This document shows, piece by piece, positions 36,461 through 44,921 of a stretch of DNA of 64,000 nucleotides. Positions within the stretch are counted from its first letter, which is position 1. The number at the start of each line of letters is the position of its first letter. Below the pieces are notes generated by a model. That model did no database searches and had not been told where the DNA came from. It saw nothing but the letters and a program-made list of their open reading frames with translations. The position numbers and the translations under genes are program-made. This stretch comes from ZAX-1 sp046533095. Lineage in GTDB: Bacteria > Bacillota > Clostridia > Lachnospirales > Lachnospiraceae. The stretch is from positions 44,490 through 108,489 of the forward strand of contig JAJQRA010000016.1 of assembly GCA_046533095.1 (NCBI GenBank), given 5' to 3'.

Positions 36461-37384
36461 ATGATAGAAAAGGTAGGAGAGGTAAGTTTAAATTACAGAC
36501 ATTACCCGGGGGAAGATTTTTACAGCGATGGGAAGGTAGAGGACGAGATATTAGACATCGTAAAAAATAACCCAGAGGAGGATTTTACAAAAATCATCAA
36601 TGAACGGTTGGATTGGGCCATCTTGTATCATCTATCCAAGCAGCGGACAAATATTATTTCATGGTATCCTTTTGAAGAAGATGCAAAAATATTGGAAATC
36701 GGTTCAGGCTGTGGGGCAATCACCGGTACCTTGGCCGAAAAGGGAAACAAGGTAGTGTGTATTGATTTATCAAAGAAACGCAGTGAAATTAATGCACATC
36801 GAAATAAGGAAAAACAAAACATTGAAATTTTGGTTGGCAATTTTCAGGATATCGAGCAAGAGCTGGAACGAGATTTTGACTATATAACGTTGATAGGAAC
36901 GTTTGAATATGGGCAAGCTTATATAGAGGGCATTCACCCCTACCATGGGATGTTGCGTGCCATATTAAGCCATTTAAAGCCGGGGGGCAAGATTTTTATT
37001 GCAATCGAAAATAAATACGGACTAAAATATTGGGCAGGCTGCCAAGAAGATCATGTTGGAAGATTTTTTGAAAATATGGAAGGGTATCAAAACACGGATG
37101 GCGCAAGAACGTTTTCAAGGCAGGAATTAACAAAGATCATAGAAGAATGTGGCTGCCGCGACTACTATTTCTATTATCCGTATCCTGACTATAAATTTCC
37201 GAAAACAATCTATTCTGATGCATACCTGCCCCATATAGGGGAATTAAATCAAAATGTATGCAATTTTGATCGCAGAAGACTCGTACTTTTTGATGAGGGG
37301 AAAGTGTACAATCAGATTATTGCAGATGAATTGTACCCAACATTCGCCAATTCATTTTTGATTGAAATAAGAAAAGAGGTTTAA
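36461..37384 (+). CDS. SAM-dependent methyltransferase, possible chain terminator
   Basis: This is a 307-residue class I methyltransferase. Motif I LEIGSGCGAITGTLAEKG and a downstream acidic VVCIDLSKKRSEIN mark the SAM site, followed by LKPGGKIFIAIENKYGLKYW. The frame extends to 36446, but AGGAGG at 36451-36456 fits ATG 36461. It is one base from the kinase-like gene. A methyltransferase plus kinase next to a Wzt with a C-terminal domain recalls WbdD, which caps and terminates polymannan chains; here the two activities would be on separate proteins. The capping role is inference. Confidence 0.85.
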   Translation: MIEKVGEVSLNYRHYPGEDFYSDGKVEDEILDIVKNNPEEDFTKIINERLDWAILYHLSKQRTNIISWYPFEEDAKILEIGSGCGAITGTLAEKGNKVVCIDLSKKRSEINAHRNKEKQNIEILVGNFQDIEQELERDFDYITLIGTFEYGQAYIEGIHPYHGMLRAILSHLKPGGKIFIAIENKYGLKYWAGCQEDHVGRFFENMEGYQNTDGARTFSRQELTKIIEECGCRDYYFYYPYPDYKFPKTIYSDAYLPHIGELNQNVCNFDRRRLVLFDEGKVYNQIIADELYPTFANSFLIEIRKEV

Positions 37385-37385
37385 A

Positions 37386-38744
37386 ATGGACAGGGATAGG
37401 ATAAAAAGAATACTATATACGAAGTATTCCAACGACCGTGCACAACAATTTTGTATCCGTACGCAGATCGTGGAAGTGGGGGAAAATAAGAGGCGTTTTC
37501 TTATAAAAAGCAGCGAATATCCCAGCGCACAAAAGCATATCGAACATATTGCCGCTGTGGGGGAAACATTAGCCGGCTTATATGCGGAAAGCAGATTTTT
37601 GATCAACCGGTGTTTTCTGGATGCAGATCAAGTGATACTAGAATATATAGAGGGCACAACCCTAGAAGAAGAGCTTGATACCCTCCTTGATAGAAAGCAA
37701 ATAGACGGGGTTTTGCAATTGATAGGGGAAGCGGCAACGCAGATTCGTACAATCAAAGATCAAAAAGAATTTGAAAAGAGCCCTGAATTTGTGGAGGTGT
37801 TTGGAGATGCCCAACTTCCAGGAGGACTACTGGCCGCACCGGCAGCAAACATTGACATGCTGTTTTCAAATATTTTAGTCAACGATAATTGGAATATCAT
37901 TGACTATGAATGGACCTTTTTGTTTCCGATACCTACGAACTACATTGTATTTCGTGCCATTCATTATTATATCGAAAGTGCGGCAAAGCGTTGGACGGTC
38001 AAAATAAAAAACCCATATGAACAATTGGGCATCTCCACGGCAGAAATGATTGCCTATGAAAGAATGGAACAGAATTTTCAAAAATATACCCAAGGGGATC
38101 ACGTAGCGCTTGGGACATTGTATCATGCGATGGGGCAGGCGGCGATTCCAATTTCTGATATTTTGGAAAGGATAGATGAGCGGAAACTGCAAGTATACTT
38201 TGATAGAGGAGATGGATTTAAGGAATCGGATTCCTGCTTTATCGAATCCGGGACACAAGGGAAATTCCAGGCAATAGTACAACTGCCAAAAGGTGTGGTT
38301 CGATTGCGTTTAGACCCCAGCTTAAAGGCATGTATGCTTGAGGAACTAAAGATAGCGTGGGATAAGGATTTTGTAGAACAGGTGAAGATTACGACAAATG
38401 GATATGAACTAGATAAAGGTACGTACCTTTTTCAGACAACGGATCCGAATATTACGATTACAGATTCTTTCAAAGACAGAAAAGTGCTATATATCGAGTA
38501 TCGACTCAATCTATTAAATGTAGAGACAGTAGAATATCTGATTCATAAGCTGAAGAATAAAACGCGAAATCAACCGGCAGAACAGATACCGAAGGATACA
38601 ACGCCACAAAACGTTTCGATTTTAAAGGAATCCAACGATCAAAAATCAGAGCAGAAGCCTGAAAATGCAACACAAGACGCATCTGCTAAAAACAGTATTT
38701 TTCGATCAAAAAGAGGGAATAGAAAGAAAACTCAAAAAAAGTGA
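37386..38744 (+). CDS. Kinase-like (APH-fold) protein with beta domain and basic tail
   Basis: This is a 452-residue protein. An aminoglycoside-phosphotransferase-like core is suggested by VILEYIEGTTLEEELD (hinge region) and by DMLFSNILVNDNWNIIDYEW, which resembles the HxDxxxxN...D catalytic and metal loops but has Asn-Ile in place of the usual histidine. A beta-rich region follows (about 270-390), then a polar, Gln/Lys-rich disordered tail ending RSKRGNRKKTQKK. It lies 1 bp after the methyltransferase. It may phosphorylate the glycan end or a carrier; an inactive pseudokinase is also possible. Confidence 0.7.
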   Translation: MDRDRIKRILYTKYSNDRAQQFCIRTQIVEVGENKRRFLIKSSEYPSAQKHIEHIAAVGETLAGLYAESRFLINRCFLDADQVILEYIEGTTLEEELDTLLDRKQIDGVLQLIGEAATQIRTIKDQKEFEKSPEFVEVFGDAQLPGGLLAAPAANIDMLFSNILVNDNWNIIDYEWTFLFPIPTNYIVFRAIHYYIESAAKRWTVKIKNPYEQLGISTAEMIAYERMEQNFQKYTQGDHVALGTLYHAMGQAAIPISDILERIDERKLQVYFDRGDGFKESDSCFIESGTQGKFQAIVQLPKGVVRLRLDPSLKACMLEELKIAWDKDFVEQVKITTNGYELDKGTYLFQTTDPNITITDSFKDRKVLYIEYRLNLLNVETVEYLIHKLKNKTRNQPAEQIPKDTTPQNVSILKESNDQKSEQKPENATQDASAKNSIFRSKRGNRKKTQKK

Positions 38745-38865
38745 ACCAAAGGCACGAAGATCAGATTTTTTTTGATTATAACTGTTAAGGCTATATAGAG
38801 TAAATGAAAAGAGTGGTCAAAGGCACGAGGTTTGAAGATATGCTAAATGGATTAATGGGAGTATC

Positions 38866-40239
38866 ATGGGTAAAAAAGAACAATATAAACGATTATTGAA
38901 TTATGCGGCAAGTTTGTGGATCTTGGCGGTAGAAACCTTTATGTTTGGCTATATGTGGTATACCTATTATGTGGTAATTATGGAAAACATGGACAGGGGA
39001 TTTTACCGCAGGGGCAATTGGGCAGTGATTGGCATGTATACGCTGATTGTCTTTTTATTCACGAGGGCATTTGGCGGCTATAGCATCGGATATCTGCGGA
39101 TAGCCGACGTTTGCCTATCGCAGGTGCTGGCACTTTTCGCAAGCAACGTGGTGGGTTATCTGCAAATTCAAATTACGATCGCCAGCGATCAGTATCTACC
39201 AGTGCGGCCGATACTGCAGCTGACGACAGCGGAACTAGTTGTGATATTGCCAAGCATCTTTATCATACGTTATCTTTTTACACGCTTGTATCCCCCAAGA
39301 AAAATGATTGTCATCTATGGGGAATATTCACCGCAGGATTTAATTGAGAAAATTAATTCCAGAAAAGACAGGTATGATATATGCGCGACGGAAAGCGTGA
39401 AAGTAGGTTATGAAATGCTTTACACCAGAATCATGGAGTATGAGGCAGTACTGCTTTGTGATCTTCCATCAGAAATTCGTAATCAGATATTGAAATTCTG
39501 TTTTGACCAGAAAAAAATGACCTATATGACGCCCAAGTTGTCGGATATTATCATAACTGGTGCAGAGAAAGTCCACCTATTCGACACGCCATTAATGCTT
39601 GCAAGGAATCAGGGTTTGACAATTGAACAGCGGATTGTAAAAAGAATGGTAGATATCGTCCTTTCGATCGCTGCAATTATCATTACCTCGCCGATGTTTC
39701 TGCTTATTGCGGCATGTATCAAGGGCTATGACAAGGGACCGGTCTTTTATACCCAAGAGCGTGTTACCGTAGATGGGAAACGTTTTCAGATTATAAAATT
39801 TCGAAGTATGCGTGTAGATTCAGAAACAGAGGGCGCCCGCCTTGCAAGAAAAAGGGACGAGCGGATTACCCCGATAGGAAACATCCTGCGGCGTATCCAT
39901 TTTGATGAATTTCCACAAATATTTAATATTTTAAAAGGAGAGATGTCCTTCGTAGGTCCAAGACCGGAACGTGCACAAATTGCAGAGGAATATGAAAGCA
40001 TCATACCGGAATTCGGGTTTCGGCTAAAAGTAAAGGCAGGCCTAACAGGCTATGCCCAAATCTATGGAAAATATAACACAACTCCATACGATAAATTAAA
40101 ATTAGATTTAACTTATGTGGAAAACTATTCTGTTTTGCTTGACTTAAAACTTCTGCTCATGACGGTTAAAATTGTATTCCAAGGGGAAAATACAGAAGGC
40201 GTCGAGCACAGCCAGAAGACGGCAGTGAAAGAAAAGTAA
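38866..40239 (+). CDS. Polyprenyl-phosphate sugar phosphotransferase (initiating transferase)
   Basis: This transferase starts a glycan by moving a sugar-1-phosphate from a nucleotide sugar onto undecaprenyl phosphate. Four N-terminal hydrophobic helices (about residues 13-140) precede a Rossmann-like middle (KMIVIYGEYSPQDLIEKI) and the C-terminal bacterial sugar transferase domain with its membrane re-entrant helix (RMVDIVLSIAAIIITSPMFL), KFRSMRVDSE and DEFPQIFNILKGEMSFVGPR. The size and layout are those of the WbaP/CpsE group. The donor sugar is not predictable. Confidence 0.93.
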   Translation: MGKKEQYKRLLNYAASLWILAVETFMFGYMWYTYYVVIMENMDRGFYRRGNWAVIGMYTLIVFLFTRAFGGYSIGYLRIADVCLSQVLALFASNVVGYLQIQITIASDQYLPVRPILQLTTAELVVILPSIFIIRYLFTRLYPPRKMIVIYGEYSPQDLIEKINSRKDRYDICATESVKVGYEMLYTRIMEYEAVLLCDLPSEIRNQILKFCFDQKKMTYMTPKLSDIIITGAEKVHLFDTPLMLARNQGLTIEQRIVKRMVDIVLSIAAIIITSPMFLLIAACIKGYDKGPVFYTQERVTVDGKRFQIIKFRSMRVDSETEGARLARKRDERITPIGNILRRIHFDEFPQIFNILKGEMSFVGPRPERAQIAEEYESIIPEFGFRLKVKAGLTGYAQIYGKYNTTPYDKLKLDLTYVENYSVLLDLKLLLMTVKIVFQGENTEGVEHSQKTAVKEK

Positions 40240-40246
40240 TGGAAAG

Positions 40247-40414
40247 GCGGCGTATAGAAGACATGGCGATGCAGCGAAGGTTCAAAGTGCGGCGTTTAAA
40301 AGACATGACGATGTAGCGAAAGTTCAAAGGGCGGCGTTTAGATGATAGGGCGATGTAGCGAAAATTCAAAGGGTGGCGTTTAGATGATAGGGCGATGTAG
40401 CGAAAATTCAAAGG
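40247..40414 (+). repeat. 42-bp tandem repeat array ending in a ribosome binding site
   Basis: Four 42-bp units start at 40247, 40289, 40331 and 40373. The last two are almost identical (GTTTAGATGATAGGGCGATG, TAGCGAAAATTCAAAGG); the first two are diverged. The final CAAAGG plus the next AG forms the ribosome site of the glycosyltransferase at 40424. The array fills the whole gap between the two genes. Confidence 0.9.
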
Positions 40415-40423
40415 AGCAGCAGT

Positions 40424-41182
40424 ATGCAGGTGAATGATACATTTTGGCCACTGGTAACAGTCGTTATGCCGGCCTACAATGCAGAAAAATATATTAAGCA
40501 GGCGATAGATTCGGTCCTTGTGCAGGGGATAGATACAGAACTTATTATCATTGATGATCAATCGATGGATCATACTGCAGAGGCTGTCATGCCATATGTA
40601 GATGGGAGCACCGTGATTTATGTGAAAAATGCAACGAATATGGGTGCGGCCAAAAGCAGGAATGTGGCTATTTCAATGGCAAAAGGTGCTTTTATTGCAT
40701 TTTTAGATGCCGATGACTGGTGGGATGTTGGCAAACTAGAAAAACAGCTTGCATGTTTAAACAAAAATGAGGGGGTCCTATGTTGTACAGGACGGGAATT
40801 AAGGAAGGAAGACGGTACGAGCATGGGCAAAGTGATTCGAGTACCGCAAGTTATTACCTATAAAATGATGCTAAAGACGAACTGTATTCCCTTTTCTTCC
40901 GCATTAATAAAGACAGAAGTAGTAAGAGAATTTTATATGAGCCATGCAGAACTCCATGAAGATTATCTTTTATGGCTACAGGTACTAAATAAATACCCAT
41001 GTGCCTATGGTATAGATGAACCTATGTTAAAGTCAAGGCTAAGCCAAGGCGGGAAATCAAGGAATAAATACAAATCTGCGCAGATGCACTTTGGCGTCTA
41101 CCGGGTTGTTGGATATGGTTATGTAAAATCCATCTACTATTTTATACATTATATGGTGAATGGGATTTTGAAATATAGATAG
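40424..41182 (+). CDS. Family 2 glycosyltransferase
   Basis: This is a 252-residue GT2 enzyme. VTVVMPAYNAEKYIKQAIDS, IIIDDQSMDHT and FLDADDWWDVGKLEKQL are the canonical donor- and metal-binding motifs. It has no membrane segments. It probably adds one sugar to the glycan or teichoic linkage unit made after the initiating transferase upstream. Its last 14 codons lie in a 64-bp sequence that is repeated just downstream. Confidence 0.88.
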   Translation: MQVNDTFWPLVTVVMPAYNAEKYIKQAIDSVLVQGIDTELIIIDDQSMDHTAEAVMPYVDGSTVIYVKNATNMGAAKSRNVAISMAKGAFIAFLDADDWWDVGKLEKQLACLNKNEGVLCCTGRELRKEDGTSMGKVIRVPQVITYKMMLKTNCIPFSSALIKTEVVREFYMSHAELHEDYLLWLQVLNKYPCAYGIDEPMLKSRLSQGGKSRNKYKSAQMHFGVYRVVGYGYVKSIYYFIHYMVNGILKYR

Positions 41183-41262
41183 TTTTGTGGCAACTAGTTC
41201 ATATTTTATACATTATATGGTGAATGGGATTTTGAAATATAGATCGTTTTGCAGCAATGAGA
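41138..41262 (+). repeat. 64-bp duplication of the glycosyltransferase 3' end
   Basis: The sequence TATTTTATACATTATATGGT and GAATGGGATTTTGAAATATA at 41138-41182 encodes the end of the glycosyltransferase, including its stop. It recurs at 41202-41246 almost unchanged, with the following bases (AGTTTTGTGGCAA against CGTTTTGCAGCAA) also similar. The second copy is non-coding. Confidence 0.9.
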
Positions 41263-41315
41263 GATGTTTTACGTAGCAAAGGCCAAAGAATGTGTGATGG
41301 AACAGGAGATAATAG

Positions 41316-42515
41316 ATGGAACAGGGATTTTGGCAAAAATTACAGCGGGTAAAAATAAAGGATCTCGTGCATATCATTTTTTTCTTGCTGGCGTGCCCCA
41401 TTTCTTTTGTTTATCGCCGATTCCGCAAAGACCTATGGCTCATTTGCGATAATGAAAATGAAGCAAGGGATAATGGCTATTGGCTTTACCGATATATTGT
41501 AAATACCAAAAAAGATCAAGATGTGATGTATGCCATAAATAAGAAATCACCTGATTATATACGGGTAAAACAGTTGGGGAAAATAGTCTCATATGGTGGC
41601 TTTGCCCACTGGATCTACTATTTAACAGCAAGTAAAAATATCAGTTCCCAAAAAGGCGGCAAGCCGAATGCGGCCATCTGCTATGTATTGGAAGTAAATG
41701 GGCTACTTAAAAATACGCGTATTTTTTTGCAGCATGGTATCACGAAAGATGACATGCAGTTTCTTTATTATAAAAATACAAAAATGAGTTTATTTGTATG
41801 TGCCGTGGAAAAAGAATATGATTATGTAAGCAAGAATTTTGGCTATCCTGCTGGGGGTGTTTTAAATCTTGGGTTCTGCCGTTTTGATAATTTGTTTCCT
41901 GTTCCCAGTGCAAAAAAGAAAATACTTGTCATGCCGACCTGGCGCAATTGGATTGGAGCCCCAACCAGTAAATCCTATCAATACGAAAATATTAAGGACT
42001 TTAGAAATACAGAATATTTTAAGCAATGGAACGGTTTTTTAAAAAGCATACCAGTCCAAACCTTGCTGGAAGAACAAGATATAGAACTTATTTTTTATCC
42101 TCATCGGGAAATGCAGGGTCATCTACACTATTTTCAGCTAGATACCAAAAGCATCGTACTTGCAAAATGGCCAGAGTATGATGTGCAGGATCTATTAAAA
42201 GAAGCCATACTCTTAGTGACAGACTATTCTAGTGTGGCGATGGATTTTGCATATATGAAAAAGGCATTGCTGTATTATCAATTTGATTATGAAATGTATC
42301 GAAACGGTCACTATGCAGCCGGATATTTTGACTATAAAGACGATGGATTCGGCGAGGTCTGTGGTTGCTTAGAGGAACTGGAAACTGCAGTTTTAAATTT
42401 ATGCTCGCATAATTTTAAAATGGAAGAGCCATATCGACAGCGTGCAGATGAATTTTTTGCAGGCTCTGATAGAGAAAACTGCAGACGAAATTTTGAGGCA
42501 ATAAAGGAACTATAG
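41316..42515 (+). CDS. CDP-glycerol glycerophosphotransferase family protein (TagB/TagF type)
   Basis: Enzymes of this family transfer glycerol-phosphate from CDP-glycerol to a lipid-linked acceptor (teichoic acid primase or polymerase). The 399-residue product has the conserved IFLQHGITKDDM loop, VMPTWRNWIG and the LVTDYSSVAMDFAYMKKALL strand, with an N-terminal hydrophobic helix. With a single catalytic module and no long N-terminal domain it is nearest TagB in size. AGGAG at 41304-41308 precedes the ATG; ATGGAACAGG also occurs 18 bp earlier, a small duplication of the start. Confidence 0.9.
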   Translation: MEQGFWQKLQRVKIKDLVHIIFFLLACPISFVYRRFRKDLWLICDNENEARDNGYWLYRYIVNTKKDQDVMYAINKKSPDYIRVKQLGKIVSYGGFAHWIYYLTASKNISSQKGGKPNAAICYVLEVNGLLKNTRIFLQHGITKDDMQFLYYKNTKMSLFVCAVEKEYDYVSKNFGYPAGGVLNLGFCRFDNLFPVPSAKKKILVMPTWRNWIGAPTSKSYQYENIKDFRNTEYFKQWNGFLKSIPVQTLLEEQDIELIFYPHREMQGHLHYFQLDTKSIVLAKWPEYDVQDLLKEAILLVTDYSSVAMDFAYMKKALLYYQFDYEMYRNGHYAAGYFDYKDDGFGEVCGCLEELETAVLNLCSHNFKMEEPYRQRADEFFAGSDRENCRRNFEAIKEL

Positions 42516-42552
42516 GGGCATAGCAAACAGTGATTATGGCGGAGGTTTTTGT

Positions 42553-42672
42553 ATGGTAAAGAGCAAAAAATGTTTAAGGTATTTCGTTGCGGCGACTGGC
42601 ATAGCGTTAAACCTAGCTGTGTTTGGACCTGCTGAGGCAGTTCGGTCGGTTATTGGGGGTATAAGTGGGTAA
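42553..42672 (+). CDS. 39-residue signal-peptide-like small ORF
   Basis: An ATG seven bases after a perfect GGAGG (42541-42545) opens a 39-codon frame: a basic start (MVKSKKCLRY), a hydrophobic core (FVAATGIALNLAVFG), a PAEA cleavage-like site and ten more residues. The stop overlaps the GTG start of the Rpn-family gene. It could be a small secreted peptide, or the signal peptide of a secreted protein whose remainder was replaced when the Rpn gene arrived. I favour the second reading but cannot prove it. Confidence 0.55.
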   Translation: MVKSKKCLRYFVAATGIALNLAVFGPAEAVRSVIGGISG

Positions 42673-43552
42673 ACAATTTAAATCTGATGAGGAATTTAAA
42701 GAATACTGGAATAGGTTAGGCATTTCGGATAATTTTATATTTTTTAAAGTAATGCAGGACGAGAGAATATGCAAAAAATTATTAGAAATATTACTGGATA
42801 TAAAAATATCCAAGGTCGAGTGCCATAATAGCGAAAAGGTAATGGATAATAAAAAGAGTGGCAAAGGCGTTCGTTTGGATGTATATTTGGAAGATGAAAA
42901 TAGAGCGATTGATATAGAGATGCAACTAGAGGATAAAAAAGAACTCGCAAAGAGAAGTAGATACTACCAGTCGATGATAGATTTAAATATATTGGATTCG
43001 GGTGAAGATTATATTGAACTAAAAGAGAGCTATGTCATATTTATCTGCATGTTTGACCCTTTTAAAAAGGGGCTGGTTGAATACTCATTTGAAAATATGT
43101 GTATAAACAAGGGCGTAGCGATAAAGTTAAATGATATGGCAAAAAAGGTTTTCTTTAACGCGATGGCTTATTCAGAAGGAAAAGATAATGATACAAGAGA
43201 GTTTTTGAAATATGTGTGTGGTTTGCCAAGTAATAATAAGTTTGTTAGGGAAATAAATAAAAGGGTAGATATTGTAAAAGGTCGGGAAGATTGGAGGAAT
43301 GAATATATGAAAATGTCTATCATCGAGATGGATGCGAAAAGAGAAGGGATAGAAGAGGGAATAGAAAAGGGAATAGAAAAGGGAATAGAAAAGGGAATAG
43401 AAACTCTGATTCGGTCCTTAAAAAAGGTAAATGCGTCAGATGATTATATTATCAGTGAATTAACCTCAGAATATGATTTGAGAAAAGAAGAGGCAGAAAA
43501 TTGTTTGCAGAAGTATGATGCAAAAAGCACTCATGAAAGGTGTGTAAAATAA
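42665..43552 (+). CDS. Rpn family PD-(D/E)XK nuclease/putative transposase
   Basis: This is a 295-residue protein of the Rpn/YhgA family, endonuclease-like proteins linked to recombination. GVRLDVYLEDENRAIDIEMQ is the PD-(D/E)XK active-site region (D, E and Q). The C-terminal third has a run of GIE-G/K-GIE tetrapeptides encoded by perfect 12-bp repeats, then a helical tail (SDDYIISELTSEYDLRKEEA). The start is GTG after GGGGG inside the preceding small ORF, implying coupled translation. The family spreads widely, and this copy may be an insertion within the surface locus. Confidence 0.88.
   Translation: MGKQFKSDEEFKEYWNRLGISDNFIFFKVMQDERICKKLLEILLDIKISKVECHNSEKVMDNKKSGKGVRLDVYLEDENRAIDIEMQLEDKKELAKRSRYYQSMIDLNILDSGEDYIELKESYVIFICMFDPFKKGLVEYSFENMCINKGVAIKLNDMAKKVFFNAMAYSEGKDNDTREFLKYVCGLPSNNKFVREINKRVDIVKGREDWRNEYMKMSIIEMDAKREGIEEGIEKGIEKGIEKGIETLIRSLKKVNASDDYIISELTSEYDLRKEEAENCLQKYDAKSTHERCVK
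43343..43402 (+). repeat. 12-bp in-frame repeat inside the Rpn gene
   Basis: Five units of GAAGGGATAGAA or AAGGGAATAGAA type encode EGIE EGIE KGIE KGIE KGIE. Being in frame, gain or loss of units would change the linker length without frameshift. Confidence 0.92.
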
Positions 43553-43579
43553 TTTTAGCTAAGCGAGGAGGAATATTTT

Positions 43580-44905
43580 ATGAGAGCAACAAAAAAATTA
43601 TCAGTATGGACACTCTTTTTGACAGTTATGCTCATAGGAGCGGGAGGAGGTCAAAAAGCCTATGCGAAGACAACGGCGCTAGAATCGGTGTGTGCAAAAC
43701 ATCCGGATGCGCAAGTGAAACAAATTTCCACACAAGGAGATATAACGACAAAATTAGTAGAACTTTTCGAAACTTCCAAGGATGGGGAAGAAGTGATTAT
43801 CTATATACCATCCGGAAACTATACGATAAAGGATGATAAAAAGCTACTGCTTCACAGTGATAATATCATCGTGATGGAAAGTGACACAAAGATTTCAAAA
43901 CAGGGTGGTTCAAATGCAATTTTTCGGACAAGAGCGTTAGAGAAAGTAAAAAACATACAAATTATTGGCGGTCAGCTAGATGGACAAGGGAAAGGTGCAA
44001 TTGATATTTACGAAGCCGGCAATGTTACGATAGATGGAACGAAAATTAATAATTCCAAGGCGGGGATTAAAATTTCAAAATCAACAAACACGATCATCAA
44101 AAATGTAACGGTAAAAAAGAGTAGTGCACAGGGTATCTATATTTCAAAATCAACAGGGACGATCATTAACAATGCAACCGTAGAAAAGAGCGGGGGACAG
44201 GGGATCTATATTTTAAGCGGTTCGACTGTTGCCATGGATCAGGTAACGATAAAGTCGAGTAAAACGCAAGGGATATCAGTAAACCTTGAATCGAAGGCTA
44301 CCATCCATAACATAACGGTAAAAGCAAGTAAGGGGACTGGGATGTCGGTAGGAAATAAATCCATCGTACATGTGAAGGATTCTACTTTTTCGGGAAATAA
44401 CTGGAGCGGGTTTTCTGCAACAGGGAGCAAGACAAAAGTATATATAGCAAATAGTACGTTTTCAAATAATGGGGTAAAGCCGAAAACTTCAGGCGATGGT
44501 GCGATTGGACATGGAATTGGAATTTCAGGAAGTGCTTATGGGGAAATTAAAAATTCAACAATAGCAGAGAATCATGAATGTGGCATTTCGGTGTTTAATG
44601 GTTCGAAAGTAAAACTGGATGGGAATATCATTTCAAAAAATGGACGGCATGGAATAGGTGCAAGACAAAAGGTAAATTTGGTAGATGTGAGAAATAATAC
44701 CATTTCAAAAAATGGCTATGATGGAATTATGGTTGCCGATCGATCGAAAATGATAGCATACAATAATAAAGTTACATCGAATAAAGTGCTCGGAATCTCT
44801 GTTAGTAAAAGTTCAACCGTGTCACTGAAAAAGACAAAGGTATCGAAAAATAAAACCGGAAATATTTGGAGAGATGCAACATCATCCATTACAGAAAAGA
44901 AGTAA
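43580..44905 (+). CDS. Secreted right-handed parallel beta-helix protein
   Basis: This is a 441-residue protein with a signal peptide (basic start, hydrophobic core, QKAYA cleavage site near residue 29). Next comes a pectate-lyase-like helix of PbH1 repeats, in which NNSKAGIKISKSTNTIIKNV-type coils recur about ten times from residue 130 on. Such helices bind or cleave polysaccharides or act as surface adhesins. No catalytic site is obvious. Lying between polymer genes, it may edit or bind the exported glycan. A GAGGAGGAA site precedes the ATG. Confidence 0.88.
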   Translation: MRATKKLSVWTLFLTVMLIGAGGGQKAYAKTTALESVCAKHPDAQVKQISTQGDITTKLVELFETSKDGEEVIIYIPSGNYTIKDDKKLLLHSDNIIVMESDTKISKQGGSNAIFRTRALEKVKNIQIIGGQLDGQGKGAIDIYEAGNVTIDGTKINNSKAGIKISKSTNTIIKNVTVKKSSAQGIYISKSTGTIINNATVEKSGGQGIYILSGSTVAMDQVTIKSSKTQGISVNLESKATIHNITVKASKGTGMSVGNKSIVHVKDSTFSGNNWSGFSATGSKTKVYIANSTFSNNGVKPKTSGDGAIGHGIGISGSAYGEIKNSTIAENHECGISVFNGSKVKLDGNIISKNGRHGIGARQKVNLVDVRNNTISKNGYDGIMVADRSKMIAYNNKVTSNKVLGISVSKSSTVSLKKTKVSKNKTGNIWRDATSSITEKK

Positions 44906-44921
44906 AAATGGGAGCTTTTAA

